From Dipteris shenzhenensis (taxonomy: Eukaryota > Polypodiophyta > Polypodiopsida > Gleicheniales): a DNA stretch of 64,000 bases. Numbering within the stretch: position 1 is the first letter of the stretch; each line of letters opens with the position of its first letter. The stretch lies in the NCBI GenBank assembly GCA_047967505.1, contig CM106538.1. One strand, 5' to 3'. Under the pieces are notes generated by a model, which searched no databases, was not told where the DNA came from, and worked only from the letters and a program-made list of their open reading frames with translations. The translations under genes and the position numbers were made by a program. Below are positions 54,098-62,305 of the stretch, piece after piece.

Positions 54098-57000
54098 TCA
54101 TGTCAGCCAAGACTGCACAGCCTCATCCCCAACAGGTAACGGATTGATCAGATGGAAGACCACCATAGCGGCGAGAAGCTGGGATGCGAGGGAGAAGAGT
54201 TCTGGAAAACAAAGAGTTGGAAATAAGCCCCCTTTTGCTTCCAAATTGCCTTTTGGATGCCCTGGTGAACTCCTTGTTTGCATGCAACGATCAAGTGTCC
54301 CATCATCTTGATAAAAGCCGCACTTCGAAGATTCAGTAGATTGCATGGCGGCGTCCTCGCTCCGCAACACGAAGCTTTGCTCCCACCGTTTCTCGGAATA
54401 AAGTGAGTGATACCACACGTGCGTACTAATAGCCCCCATCATCGGTTTCTCCACCGAAATGGCTATAAATGCAGTTGAAATGATCATCACAGGTGGTATC
54501 TCCGGAAATGGGTAAGGTGGCATGGGCCCTGTATATGGTCGGAGACGAAATCCATTTACCGGCTTCTGCAACAGCTCCCCCTGTAGTGTTCCTAATCGGA
54601 ACGTGCCGTCACCATAACGCTCCACCACCCAATACGGACCTCCCCACCGTAACTTCAGCTTACCCGGATGCGGACCCATCCGAGTGTTAAACAATATCCC
54701 GGCATCTCTCCGTTTGAAGGTCTTCTTGTTTGAATGACGGTCCACCCAGACCTTCCGTCTGTCCTGGACTACCTGTGCAAGATACGCACTGTTGAACCGC
54801 TCCTCACCCAGCCGATCCAGCTGTTCAATCCTCCGGTCTACGGACTCGTCCCAGCCCAATTTCTCTGCCGCTGCAATCCGCAGACTCGGTACTAGGAATT
54901 CCATGGGGACCACTGCTTCAACTCCGTAAACCAACTTGAATGGCGTGAACCCCGTCGCAACCTTATAGGAAGTCCGGAACGCCCATAATGCGGAGTAAAG
55001 TTTTTCATCCCAATCTGTCCGATTTTCATTGACCAGCTTTTTCAGAATGACTAGCAACACCTTATTCGAGGACTCCGCCTGTCCGTTTGCCTGAGGGTAA
55101 TACACTGTGGACTTCTTATGAATGATTAGGTGCCGGGTAACCAGTTCCCGTAACACCGCATTAAGGAAATGCCCACCTTGATCCGTGACGAGCTCAACCG
55201 GACATCCATACCGTGTCATAATGGCTTCGTAAAGGAATCTGGCCACAGCCTTTGCCGAATTATCCTTCAGTGCTCTGGCCTCCACCCATTTGGTACAGTA
55301 ATCCGTCGCCACCAGGATATACCGGTTACCTATCCTCCGCGCCGGCGGCGAAAACGGACCTACAAAGTCCAGCCCCCACTTCATGAACGGTTCGAGGGCC
55401 AGTATGGGATTATGCGGCATCCGGTCCCGACCTGATGGCTGGCCCAACCTCTGGCACACATCGCATCTTTTGACGAACCTATGCGCATCCCCCATTAATG
55501 TTGGCCACCACAGACCTCCTTGGAGTACCTTCCGTCCGGTTACTTCTCCTGCGAAGTGTCCACCGCTGATTCCTTGGTGAGCCTCTTCCAGGATGACCTC
55601 CTGCTCATGTGGGTACACACACCGTCGCAACACACCATCTAGCCCCTGCTTATACAATTGGTCAGCAATGATCCGGAAGTCTCTGCTCTTGAGCGCGAGC
55701 CGTTTCCGCTGGTCTCGCGACATTCCGTCCCGCATCTGGCCCGTGTCGACAAAGTGAAACATGTCGTCGTACCACGTCTTTGGAGCTGCCGGTACCACCG
55801 CCTCCAGTTCGAACAGCTGGGCATCCGGAAAATCGTCTTCCACACCCATCGGGTCTTCGCCAGATTCCAACCGGGAAAGGTAATCCGCTACGGCATGTGT
55901 ACTTCCTGGTCGATGGACCACCGTGAAGTCGAACTCCTGTAAAAGCAGCATCCACCGGGCCAACTTTCCAGTGAGCTCGGGCTTGTGTACCAAATACAAC
56001 AAGGCGGAATGATCCACATGAAACGTGAACCGATTCCCCAACAGGTAGTGACGAAACTTTGTTACGGAATAAATCATCCCCAATGCTTCCCGCTCCGTCG
56101 TAGAGTAATTCCGTTCGGCTTTTGACAACCTGCGACTTGCATAATACACCGGTCGGAACCACTTGCTTGTCGCTTCCTGCATGAGGACACTACCAATAGC
56201 CACGTCCGAGGCATCCACGAAGACATGAAACATCTTCGTCCAATCTGGCGGCTGAACCACCGGTGTTGTCGCCAACATCAGTTTGAGCCGTCGAAAAGCT
56301 AAGTCACAAGCAGGAGACCAGACTACCGGTACTTTGTTGAGTTGGTCATACAGTGGTGTCACCACATCCGCCAGATACCGCAGCATTCGGCTGTGCCATT
56401 TAACCTGCCCTAGGAATCTCCCGAGCTGCTTACCGTTGCCAGGAACCTTTGCCTGCCGAATCGCTTCGACCTTCGCCGGATCTACCGCAATGCCTTCCAC
56501 CGAGACAATGCAACCCAGCAGCATACCGCTGCCCACGGCGAATGCACATTTCATAGGGTTCAGACACAACCGTGCCTCCCTACACCGGGTTAAGCATTTC
56601 TTCAGATGCTCAAGGTGCTGCTCGCGACTCCCAAAAACACTGAAATCGTCCAGAAATACCTGCATAAAGATTAGTAAATAATCATGAAATATTTCTTGGA
56701 CCATGCGTTGAAATGTTGCCGGAGCATTCTTTAGCCCAAATGCCATCACCAGGAAAACAAATGCTCCCCACTCCGTGATGAAGGCTGTTTTCTCTCGATC
56801 TTCTGGTGCCATCTGCACCTGGTTATACCCACTGAAGCCATCCAGAAAAGAATACATCTCGTGACCTGCCACTGTATCCAGCATAGTATCATTAAACGGC
56901 AAGGGAAACGGATCCGTAATTGTCGCCGCGTTAAGCTTTCTGTAGTCAACACAGACCCGCAACTTCAAATTCTTTTTCGGAACAATCACTATTGGCGAAA

Positions 57001-59914
57001 GCCACGTTGCACGGTCAACCGGATAGATAAACCCGACCTTTAGCAGCCTGTCCAGCTCCTCCTTCACCCTCTGGGCATAGTTCGGGTTCATTCTATACCG
57101 TTGTTGCCGAACCGGTATCGCATCCTTCTGCAGATTGATCCTGTGCTGATAGAATTTGGGATCGATGCCGAGCAAATCTGTGTAGTCCCAGGCGAACACG
57201 TCTTTGAAGGATTTCAGCAATGTCTCCAATTTTCCCCGAAATCCTTTATCGAGCTTCGCACTGACACGGACGTTCTTTGGCTCCTCCTCCGTCCCGAGGT
57301 TAAGATCCAGCAGCTCGTCTTCTTTGACCCTCCGCGAGCGACGGAGTTCCTGCTCGAAAACTCTTTCCGCCTCCGCCACTCCCGCTTCGTCCGGCATGTC
57401 TCCTGTGCCTTCCGGTAGACTCCCTTCGACTGGTTCTTTCGTGGAACTGGATGACTCCTGCGTAGCCGAGGGAATCTGATGCTGATATTGCTTTAAAACG
57501 GCAACCACATCGACCTCGAACAAGCTTACCAGCTCCGTATTCCTGCTGAAGTAGTCATCCTCCTCTTCGACCCCCATTCCGTCCATCATATGGATACCTT
57601 CCGCCATCGTCGGTCGGAATGGTGTCCTCAGCCCTTGTTTGGTATGTACCGAGAGCTTCAGCTTCTTTTTTCCTTTCCGAATGGTGATGCGGTCTGATTG
57701 CCAGTCTTGTTTCACACGGGCCTGCCGCAACCACGGTCTTCCGAGCAATAACGGGTATGACCCGCTAATATCCTCCATCCGGAGAATCACCGCAACGATT
57801 TCGAACTTCACGCCGCAAACCTCCATTTTCAATCCACGGAGCAATCCTAACGGCTGCACTCTCCGTTGGTCTGCCATCCGAACGGCGAAGGGTGCTGATT
57901 CCCATTTTGTGATACCCAATGGCACCAGCATTTGTTCGGACAGGATGTTAACCCCAGACCCTCCGTCCAGCAACACCCCTCCCACACGGCTGTTCTCCAG
58001 TGTTACGAAAATTACCGGGACCGCTTCGTCAAAAACAGGAGGCTGTACTTCCGCTTCAGGCTTTGCAGATCCGTCTGACGACACTTCCATTGTTACCGCT
58101 TCCATCTCCGACTCCATCGCCCTGACTGGTTCCGTCAATTGTTTGATGAGAGAACTCCGGAAATTGGGTACCAATGCTAACAATTGCTCCATTGTCATGT
58201 GTATTTGCTGTTTCCGCAAATCCTGCCATAAATCATATGGTTCAACACCCTCCTCGCCGGTCATCAGGCTGTCCTTCTGACTGGTAGGTAGACAAGTCGC
58301 TTCTGGCTGCTCTCCTTGCAGGCGCCTTGCCACCTTCGCACCATTCTCCGTCACCGAGACTGCCTTTTCCGTGCTCGGCCTAGGTAACACCGTTGGGGTT
58401 TGCTGGACCCATTCACCGACCGTCGACCGCACCTTTTGTTGTGCCTGCCAGTCCAACGCCGTAGGTCTCCCCTTCTCTTGCTGGGCCTTGTATTCCCGCA
58501 CCTTTTCTTGGGATCGTGTGACCACGAGCACATCTCCGCTCGCACTTCCTCCCACTTTGCCTTCAACAGGGACACCCGCCGGTACTTCCGGTACTTCGGA
58601 CTTCGGACTAGGCTCCTTGCTATCCTGTTGCTGACTGGCATCATCGCATTCAATAATCAGAACCGCATTTACTGCTGGTGCGGACTTGCCTTCTCCGGAT
58701 CCCCGGGTTGCTTCCCTTTCCGCCTTGTGGCGCTTGAATAATTCGCAATCTACCTTTCGATGTCCGGGTTGATTGCAATAAAAACATAGGAACGTCCGTT
58801 CCCCTGCTGGTTCATCTGCACCTGTTCCAGCCGTTCTCGGCCGCCAAGGTCTTTTCGTCGGTGCGGCTGGTACCGCGGTTGGTGCTGCGGCTAGTGCCGC
58901 AACTACCGCCGCCACCGCTGGTGTCGGGGCTATTCGTGCGTTATAGCGGCAGATCTCCGTGGTATGCGTCGCTGTTTGGCAAATCGCACACCACCGCTCA
59001 TTCAAACCGCATTCCTCTGCTAAGTGTCCTGCATTCCGGCACCGATTACACCAAGTATCCTTGCGAACTTTTGAAGAGGACCCTATTCCACTATCCCGGC
59101 TTTTGGCTCCGGCAGCAGATCCTTCCGGAAATGACTTCCCTGCCGCTTTTCCAACCTTCCGCCTCATGGAACGTTTGTCCTCCTCCTCATCCGACTGATC
59201 CGACTCCTCCTCATTATCGGTATCGGAGTCTCCCTCAGCCTCCTCATACTTCACTTTTCCTTTCCTTCCCTTGGAAGTAAACAGAACTTGTTCCGCACTC
59301 ACCGCTGCTTGGACGACTTCTTCCAATGAAAGAGCTTCCAGATCCAACGATGCCAGGGACCTTTTCAATCCTTTATTCAGCCCCTCCATGAAGTAAGCAT
59401 TTTGGATGGGGACTGCCGGGGTAGTTGTTGCATCGAGGCGGCGGATCAACGACCGAAACCTGGCCGCATACGCCTCCACTTCTTGGTTCTTCTGTTCCAG
59501 TTTCCCCAGTTTGGCCAGGACATGAACACGGGTCTTGTCCTCCCGAAATCGGAGCAAAAAGGCATCCCGCAGTAGATCAAACGTGGCGAAATGGGTAGCT
59601 CCATATTGCGCGATCCATACTGCCGCCTGCTTCTGCAGTGTCGGGATGAAAGTCGCCATCTTCATAAGATCTGTCGCCTGCACTGGTGGAGCCGTATTCA
59701 CCATCCATGCCATCTCAAATGACAGTATATGTGCATCCGCATCCTCCTTATCCCGTCCCGAAAACTTGGGGTACTTCACCGTCATCCTGGGTACCAGTGG
59801 TGGAATAGCCGCGCTACTTACCGCCGAAACTCCACCCCCGCCTCCGCCTCCACCGCCTCCACCTCCCCTACCGGGATCTGGTGACGGACCTGGGGCTCCG
59901 CTTCCTGCAGGCAC
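54098..59914 (-). CDS. Gypsy-D gag-pol polyprotein, intact
   Basis: 1938 codons without interruption. The 59914 start is GTG; the first in-frame ATG is 59783-59785 (MTVKYPKFSGRDKED). Order with approximate residues: a Gly run at 17-28, gag capsid-like region 44-230, three CCHC knuckles (CNRCRNAGHLAEEC and CAICQTATHTTEIC near 285-330, CFYCNQPGHRKVDC near 378), protease (LLDGGSGVNILSE near 648, with DGG for DSG), RT 955-1140 (VCVDYRKLNAATITDPFPLP, catalytic FLDDF near 1088), RNase H 1230-1320 (FHVFVDASDVAIGSVLMQ), integrase zinc region and core 1440-1650 (CDVCQRLGQPSGRDRMPHNP, DFVGPF, VTDQGGHFLN). After the integrase C-terminus (FRLRPYTGPMPPYPFPE) a ~150-residue tail of unknown function runs to the UGA. 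There is no chromodomain. Function: particle formation, polyprotein cleavage, reverse transcription and integration. Confidence 0.95.
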   Translation of the reverse strand: MPAGSGAPGPSPDPGRGGGGGGGGGGGGVSAVSSAAIPPLVPRMTVKYPKFSGRDKEDADAHILSFEMAWMVNTAPPVQATDLMKMATFIPTLQKQAAVWIAQYGATHFATFDLLRDAFLLRFREDKTRVHVLAKLGKLEQKNQEVEAYAARFRSLIRRLDATTTPAVPIQNAYFMEGLNKGLKRSLASLDLEALSLEEVVQAAVSAEQVLFTSKGRKGKVKYEEAEGDSDTDNEEESDQSDEEEDKRSMRRKVGKAAGKSFPEGSAAGAKSRDSGIGSSSKVRKDTWCNRCRNAGHLAEECGLNERWCAICQTATHTTEICRYNARIAPTPAVAAVVAALAAAPTAVPAAPTKRPWRPRTAGTGADEPAGERTFLCFYCNQPGHRKVDCELFKRHKAEREATRGSGEGKSAPAVNAVLIIECDDASQQQDSKEPSPKSEVPEVPAGVPVEGKVGGSASGDVLVVTRSQEKVREYKAQQEKGRPTALDWQAQQKVRSTVGEWVQQTPTVLPRPSTEKAVSVTENGAKVARRLQGEQPEATCLPTSQKDSLMTGEEGVEPYDLWQDLRKQQIHMTMEQLLALVPNFRSSLIKQLTEPVRAMESEMEAVTMEVSSDGSAKPEAEVQPPVFDEAVPVIFVTLENSRVGGVLLDGGSGVNILSEQMLVPLGITKWESAPFAVRMADQRRVQPLGLLRGLKMEVCGVKFEIVAVILRMEDISGSYPLLLGRPWLRQARVKQDWQSDRITIRKGKKKLKLSVHTKQGLRTPFRPTMAEGIHMMDGMGVEEEDDYFSRNTELVSLFEVDVVAVLKQYQHQIPSATQESSSSTKEPVEGSLPEGTGDMPDEAGVAEAERVFEQELRRSRRVKEDELLDLNLGTEEEPKNVRVSAKLDKGFRGKLETLLKSFKDVFAWDYTDLLGIDPKFYQHRINLQKDAIPVRQQRYRMNPNYAQRVKEELDRLLKVGFIYPVDRATWLSPIVIVPKKNLKLRVCVDYRKLNAATITDPFPLPFNDTMLDTVAGHEMYSFLDGFSGYNQVQMAPEDREKTAFITEWGAFVFLVMAFGLKNAPATFQRMVQEIFHDYLLIFMQVFLDDFSVFGSREQHLEHLKKCLTRCREARLCLNPMKCAFAVGSGMLLGCIVSVEGIAVDPAKVEAIRQAKVPGNGKQLGRFLGQVKWHSRMLRYLADVVTPLYDQLNKVPVVWSPACDLAFRRLKLMLATTPVVQPPDWTKMFHVFVDASDVAIGSVLMQEATSKWFRPVYYASRRLSKAERNYSTTEREALGMIYSVTKFRHYLLGNRFTFHVDHSALLYLVHKPELTGKLARWMLLLQEFDFTVVHRPGSTHAVADYLSRLESGEDPMGVEDDFPDAQLFELEAVVPAAPKTWYDDMFHFVDTGQMRDGMSRDQRKRLALKSRDFRIIADQLYKQGLDGVLRRCVYPHEQEVILEEAHQGISGGHFAGEVTGRKVLQGGLWWPTLMGDAHRFVKRCDVCQRLGQPSGRDRMPHNPILALEPFMKWGLDFVGPFSPPARRIGNRYILVATDYCTKWVEARALKDNSAKAVARFLYEAIMTRYGCPVELVTDQGGHFLNAVLRELVTRHLIIHKKSTVYYPQANGQAESSNKVLLVILKKLVNENRTDWDEKLYSALWAFRTSYKVATGFTPFKLVYGVEAVVPMEFLVPSLRIAAAEKLGWDESVDRRIEQLDRLGEERFNSAYLAQVVQDRRKVWVDRHSNKKTFKRRDAGILFNTRMGPHPGKLKLRWGGPYWVVERYGDGTFRLGTLQGELLQKPVNGFRLRPYTGPMPPYPFPEIPPVMIISTAFIAISVEKPMMGAISTHVWYHSLYSEKRWEQSFVLRSEDAAMQSTESSKCGFYQDDGTLDRCMQTRSSPGHPKGNLEAKGGLFPTLCFPELFSLASQLLAAMVVFHLINPLPVGDEAVQSWLT
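54101..54166 (-). other. pol C-terminal tail running into the UGA, with candidate ORF3 starts
   Basis: In the pol frame an ATG at about 54164-54166 (MVVFHLINPLPVGDEAVQSW) lies 22 codons before the TGA at 54098-54100. The sequence continues smoothly after the TGA (LVEFAGLPWATTPVHPLAQD). Protein-like continuity on both sides suggests that the region around the stop belongs to one protein. The base after UGA is A, which is not one of the best-known plant readthrough contexts. Confidence 0.5.
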
Positions 59915-60261
59915 ACCACCCCCCGTCTCCTGGGACTCGGTGGTGGGGAATTCCGCAACGGTGACGCTTCGTCTTCCGGAGGAGTACTTGTTAAATCGAA
60001 CGGGCTACTGCGTCCGGAGGATTCGCCTTCCTCCTGAACACCGGAAACGACTGGACCGTCCTCTCCTGGGATCAGCGGAGGTGTGTCAGAGCGGCTACTA
60101 CTCTCACTATCCGTGAAGAAGCCGAAGAGAAGATCACGTTGAGCCACATATCTGTCATGCCGTTCCTCGCGGGTTGTACGTGCCGATACTGGAGTTGCAG
60201 GCTGCCGAGGCCGTTCCGGAGAGCGCGATGTTCCCCCTGGCGCACTCCCAGCGTCATTCAT
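59818..60261 (-). CDS. Gypsy-D ORF1, probable gag N-terminus, overlapping gag-pol in another frame
   Basis: 147 codons from an ATG at 60259-60261, about 92 nt downstream of the primer-binding site. It is the first ATG that fits as the translation start of the element RNA. The protein is polar, Ser/Pro/Glu-rich (SPERPRQPATPVSARTTREE, SSSRSDTPPLIPGEDGPVV) with no known domain. It overlaps the gag-pol frame by 97 nt; gag lies in the -1 frame relative to ORF1. A run of six G on the minus strand at about 59927-59932 lies in the overlap. Either ribosomes shift at such a site, or this copy has a one-base indel that split an originally continuous gag. The Arg/Ser/Pro-rich character suits a gag N-terminus. 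Confidence 0.7.
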   Translation of the reverse strand: MNDAGSAPGGTSRSPERPRQPATPVSARTTREERHDRYVAQRDLLFGFFTDSESSSRSDTPPLIPGEDGPVVSGVQEEGESSGRSSPFDLTSTPPEDEASPLRNSPPPSPRRRGVVCLQEAEPQVRHQIPVGEVEAVEAEAGVEFRR

Positions 60262-60352
60262 GCGCTAGTCCACGCACCGAGGAATCAGAGTATTACAGAT
60301 GGGGAGCATCCAACCTCTCCGGGGTATCCACCGCGACAAACATGGAAATCTT

Positions 60353-60364
60353 CCGTGGTCGCCA
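60353..60364 (-). promoter_or_regulatory. Gypsy-D primer-binding site
   Basis: Minus-strand TGGCGACCACGG begins three bases (CTT) after the 5' LTR. A TGG start is required to pair with a tRNA CCA end. I do not assign the tRNA. Confidence 0.75.
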
Positions 60365-60367
60365 AAG

Positions 60368-60841
60368 TGTTAGCCCTCTCTACTCTGAAGACTAACTCGA
60401 AACGCACTACTGCGACAGATTTACATGCGTAATCGTACTTCAGAACTGCGTATGAAAATTCATAGAGTAGAACAGTGATCGACAGAATCATTCATGATAA
60501 AACAATAAGGTAGATGCAATAGAATCTCTGTATTACATTTCTCTGAGCAGTACAACACCGTACTCTCTGATACATAGCACTGATCCTTGCTCCGATCCTC
60601 ATCAATGAGCCCCCTGAATGATCGCTCTCTTCTCTCTTATCTAACCGGCACACATAACTCCTTCACGGTTGCCGTGACGGTTGCCGCGCCTATTCAGTTC
60701 TCCGCCTAGTCCTAGAACTTCCGTCTTTTCATATCTCACTATAAACTAGATACAACGTATTAATGATAATGATCTAAGGACTAATGATCTAAGGACTCCC
60801 CCCCTAGTTCCTCTTTGCTGTTGCTGCTTTTGCCCTTAACA
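60368..60841 (-). repeat. Gypsy-D 5' LTR
   Basis: 474 bp, the counterpart of 51218-51691, identical by eye except for the six-base cluster near 60684-60689. It should hold the promoter of the element. Confidence 0.95.
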
Positions 60842-61102
60842 TACGACAAGGGGGATCAATCGACATTTCGAGAAGAAAATCAGGGAGCACCTTCTTTCAA
60901 TACAGCTTTTACAGTTTTATATATGGTCCTGTTATTCCTGCACCGTAAAAGGAACGTTCAGAGTATTACATATTTGGGAGTTTAGTGTGCAGGAGAAAGA
61001 AAAACAGGAAAGCAAAATAGAAAAGAGGTGTATATATATTTTATTTGGGTTCTAGAAAAGACTGTTTTTTTTTTTTTTAAAACCATTTTCCCTTTTTAAA
61101 CT
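60842..61102 (+). other. Leader of gypsy-B copy 2, downstream part
   Basis: Resumes with the duplicated target TACGA and ends at the gag ATG. It contains a TATATATATTTTATTTGG stretch and a T-run (about 61067-61078). Confidence 0.8.
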
Positions 61103-62305
61103 ATGGAGGCAGAAGGACAGAATTCTAGGGTGAATCCTAGTGAGTCTAGAGCACGGTCTACACAACAAATGTCACATCACACAGCACCTACTTTGATCGG
61201 TAGGATTTCGATATTAGAAGATGCTTTACAGCAGATTATGAACCAGCAGCTTCAAGTGGACGCTGGTCAGAATGAGATCAGGGAGATGGTGCAAGCCTTG
61301 TCGGCTAGACCGTCTAGAATTGATAAGGGCAAAGCTCCAGCAGAGCCAGAGCCCAGTATACATTCATTAGAGCGTGCGAGGGTCAAAGTGCCTAATATTG
61401 CTAATTATAGACCGGAGAAGTACGCTGTTCGGATGACCGAGCGCAGTTCTGATGTGATCGAGGTTTGGTTACACAAGTGGGAAGAAGCCTTCGCCATTTG
61501 TGAAATCGGCTCTGATCTAAAGAAAATCCGTGAGGCCACTCACCTGTTTATTGAGGCAGCGGATAAATGGTGGATAAAGCAACAGAAGGATCAAGTTGCT
61601 CCTACCACCTGGGAAGGGTTTAAAGCTGAAATTAAGAAACACTTTCTCCCACCTGATGAAGAGTCTCGAGCTTGGGATGCTTACAGAAATCTTCCTCAGA
61701 GGAGTCTGTCGGTGGCAGAGTACACTGACAAATTCTGGAAATGTGTCATGAAAATAACAGACCCTCTCCCTATGTCGGTTCAGTTAAAAGACTATATCTA
61801 TGGACTGAACGACAAGATCAAAATGGAAGTTCGGGCTAAATATGTGACTACATTAGATGAATCTATTGCAGTAGCCTTGAACTATGAGGATGTCAGAGGC
61901 AGATCTGGTGGATTTATGCAGGCAGGGACTCAGTATGAGTACCCGAAAAAAGGGGGATTTCAGAGGAAATGGACTTCAAAGACAAGTGTCTCACAGCCAA
62001 GTGGCCAAACCAAGCAGGTAAAGCCGGTTGAGGGACCAGTAAAAACAAGTACCACCGTTGGGGTGAAAAGGAAAATAACTCCAATCGCAGCTCGGGCTTG
62101 GTCAAAGTCCTCGTTGACCCCTGAACAAAAAGAGAAAGCTAGAAAAGAAGAATTGTGCTTCGGCTGCCTTCAGCGACATCAGTGGAAGGATTGTCCACTG
62201 AATAAAGACCGTCGCACGGCTAATATGATAATATCTGAATGCGACGTCGAAATGCAGGAGAGTCCCAATGCGGAACATATGCAGATGCAATTGGCGGGAG
62301 GTTAG
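61103..62305 (+). CDS. Gypsy-B copy 2 gag
   Basis: 400 codons from ATG to TAG. An N-terminal charged region (LEDALQQIMNQQLQVDAGQN) is followed by the Retrotrans_gag domain (VWLHKWEEAFAICEIGSDLK, KWWIKQQKDQVAPTTWEGFK, KKHFLPPDEESRAWDAYRNL, LPMSVQLKDYIYGLNDKIKM), then a basic linker and a zinc-knuckle-like motif CFGCLQRHQWKDC. That motif has three residues instead of four before the His. The frame is open, unlike copy 1. Protease follows in another frame, so gag is either made separately or a frameshift has split an original gag-pol. The end of the gag frame overlaps the protease frame by ~65 nt. Confidence 0.88.
   Translation: MEAEGQNSRVNPSESRARSTQQMSHHTAPTLIGRISILEDALQQIMNQQLQVDAGQNEIREMVQALSARPSRIDKGKAPAEPEPSIHSLERARVKVPNIANYRPEKYAVRMTERSSDVIEVWLHKWEEAFAICEIGSDLKKIREATHLFIEAADKWWIKQQKDQVAPTTWEGFKAEIKKHFLPPDEESRAWDAYRNLPQRSLSVAEYTDKFWKCVMKITDPLPMSVQLKDYIYGLNDKIKMEVRAKYVTTLDESIAVALNYEDVRGRSGGFMQAGTQYEYPKKGGFQRKWTSKTSVSQPSGQTKQVKPVEGPVKTSTTVGVKRKITPIAARAWSKSSLTPEQKEKARKEELCFGCLQRHQWKDCPLNKDRRTANMIISECDVEMQESPNAEHMQMQLAGG

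Larger units (their letters stand above)
51218..60841 (-). mobile_element. Ty3/gypsy retrotransposon gypsy-D, complete, young, nested in gypsy-B
   Basis: A 9624-bp element with 474-bp LTRs and a perfect 5-bp target duplication TACGA (51213-51217 and 60842-60846). Minus-strand order is 5' LTR, primer-binding site, ORF1, gag-pol, UGA, ORF3, 3' LTR. The LTRs differ by eye only in one six-base cluster (GTGACGG near 51526 against GCGCCTA near 60684). The RT site FLDDF and the integrase sequence resemble the non-chromodomain Athila/Tat branch of plant gypsy elements, as does the presence of an extra ORF between pol and the 3' LTR. It is GC- and CpG-rich compared with every older element in the window. 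This is the only element here whose main coding frames are intact. Confidence 0.95.

Noticed and set aside
53385-54110. 241-codon minus frame starting at ATG 54110 over the gag-pol/ORF3 junction
   Set aside because: It is a Gly/Ser-rich shadow of ORF3 in another frame, caused by high GC content. ORF3 itself shows much clearer coiled-coil structure.
57639-58280. 213-codon plus frame and other long plus frames within 51700-60300
   Set aside because: They are antisense to the intact gypsy-D gag-pol and ORF3 and lack family signatures.
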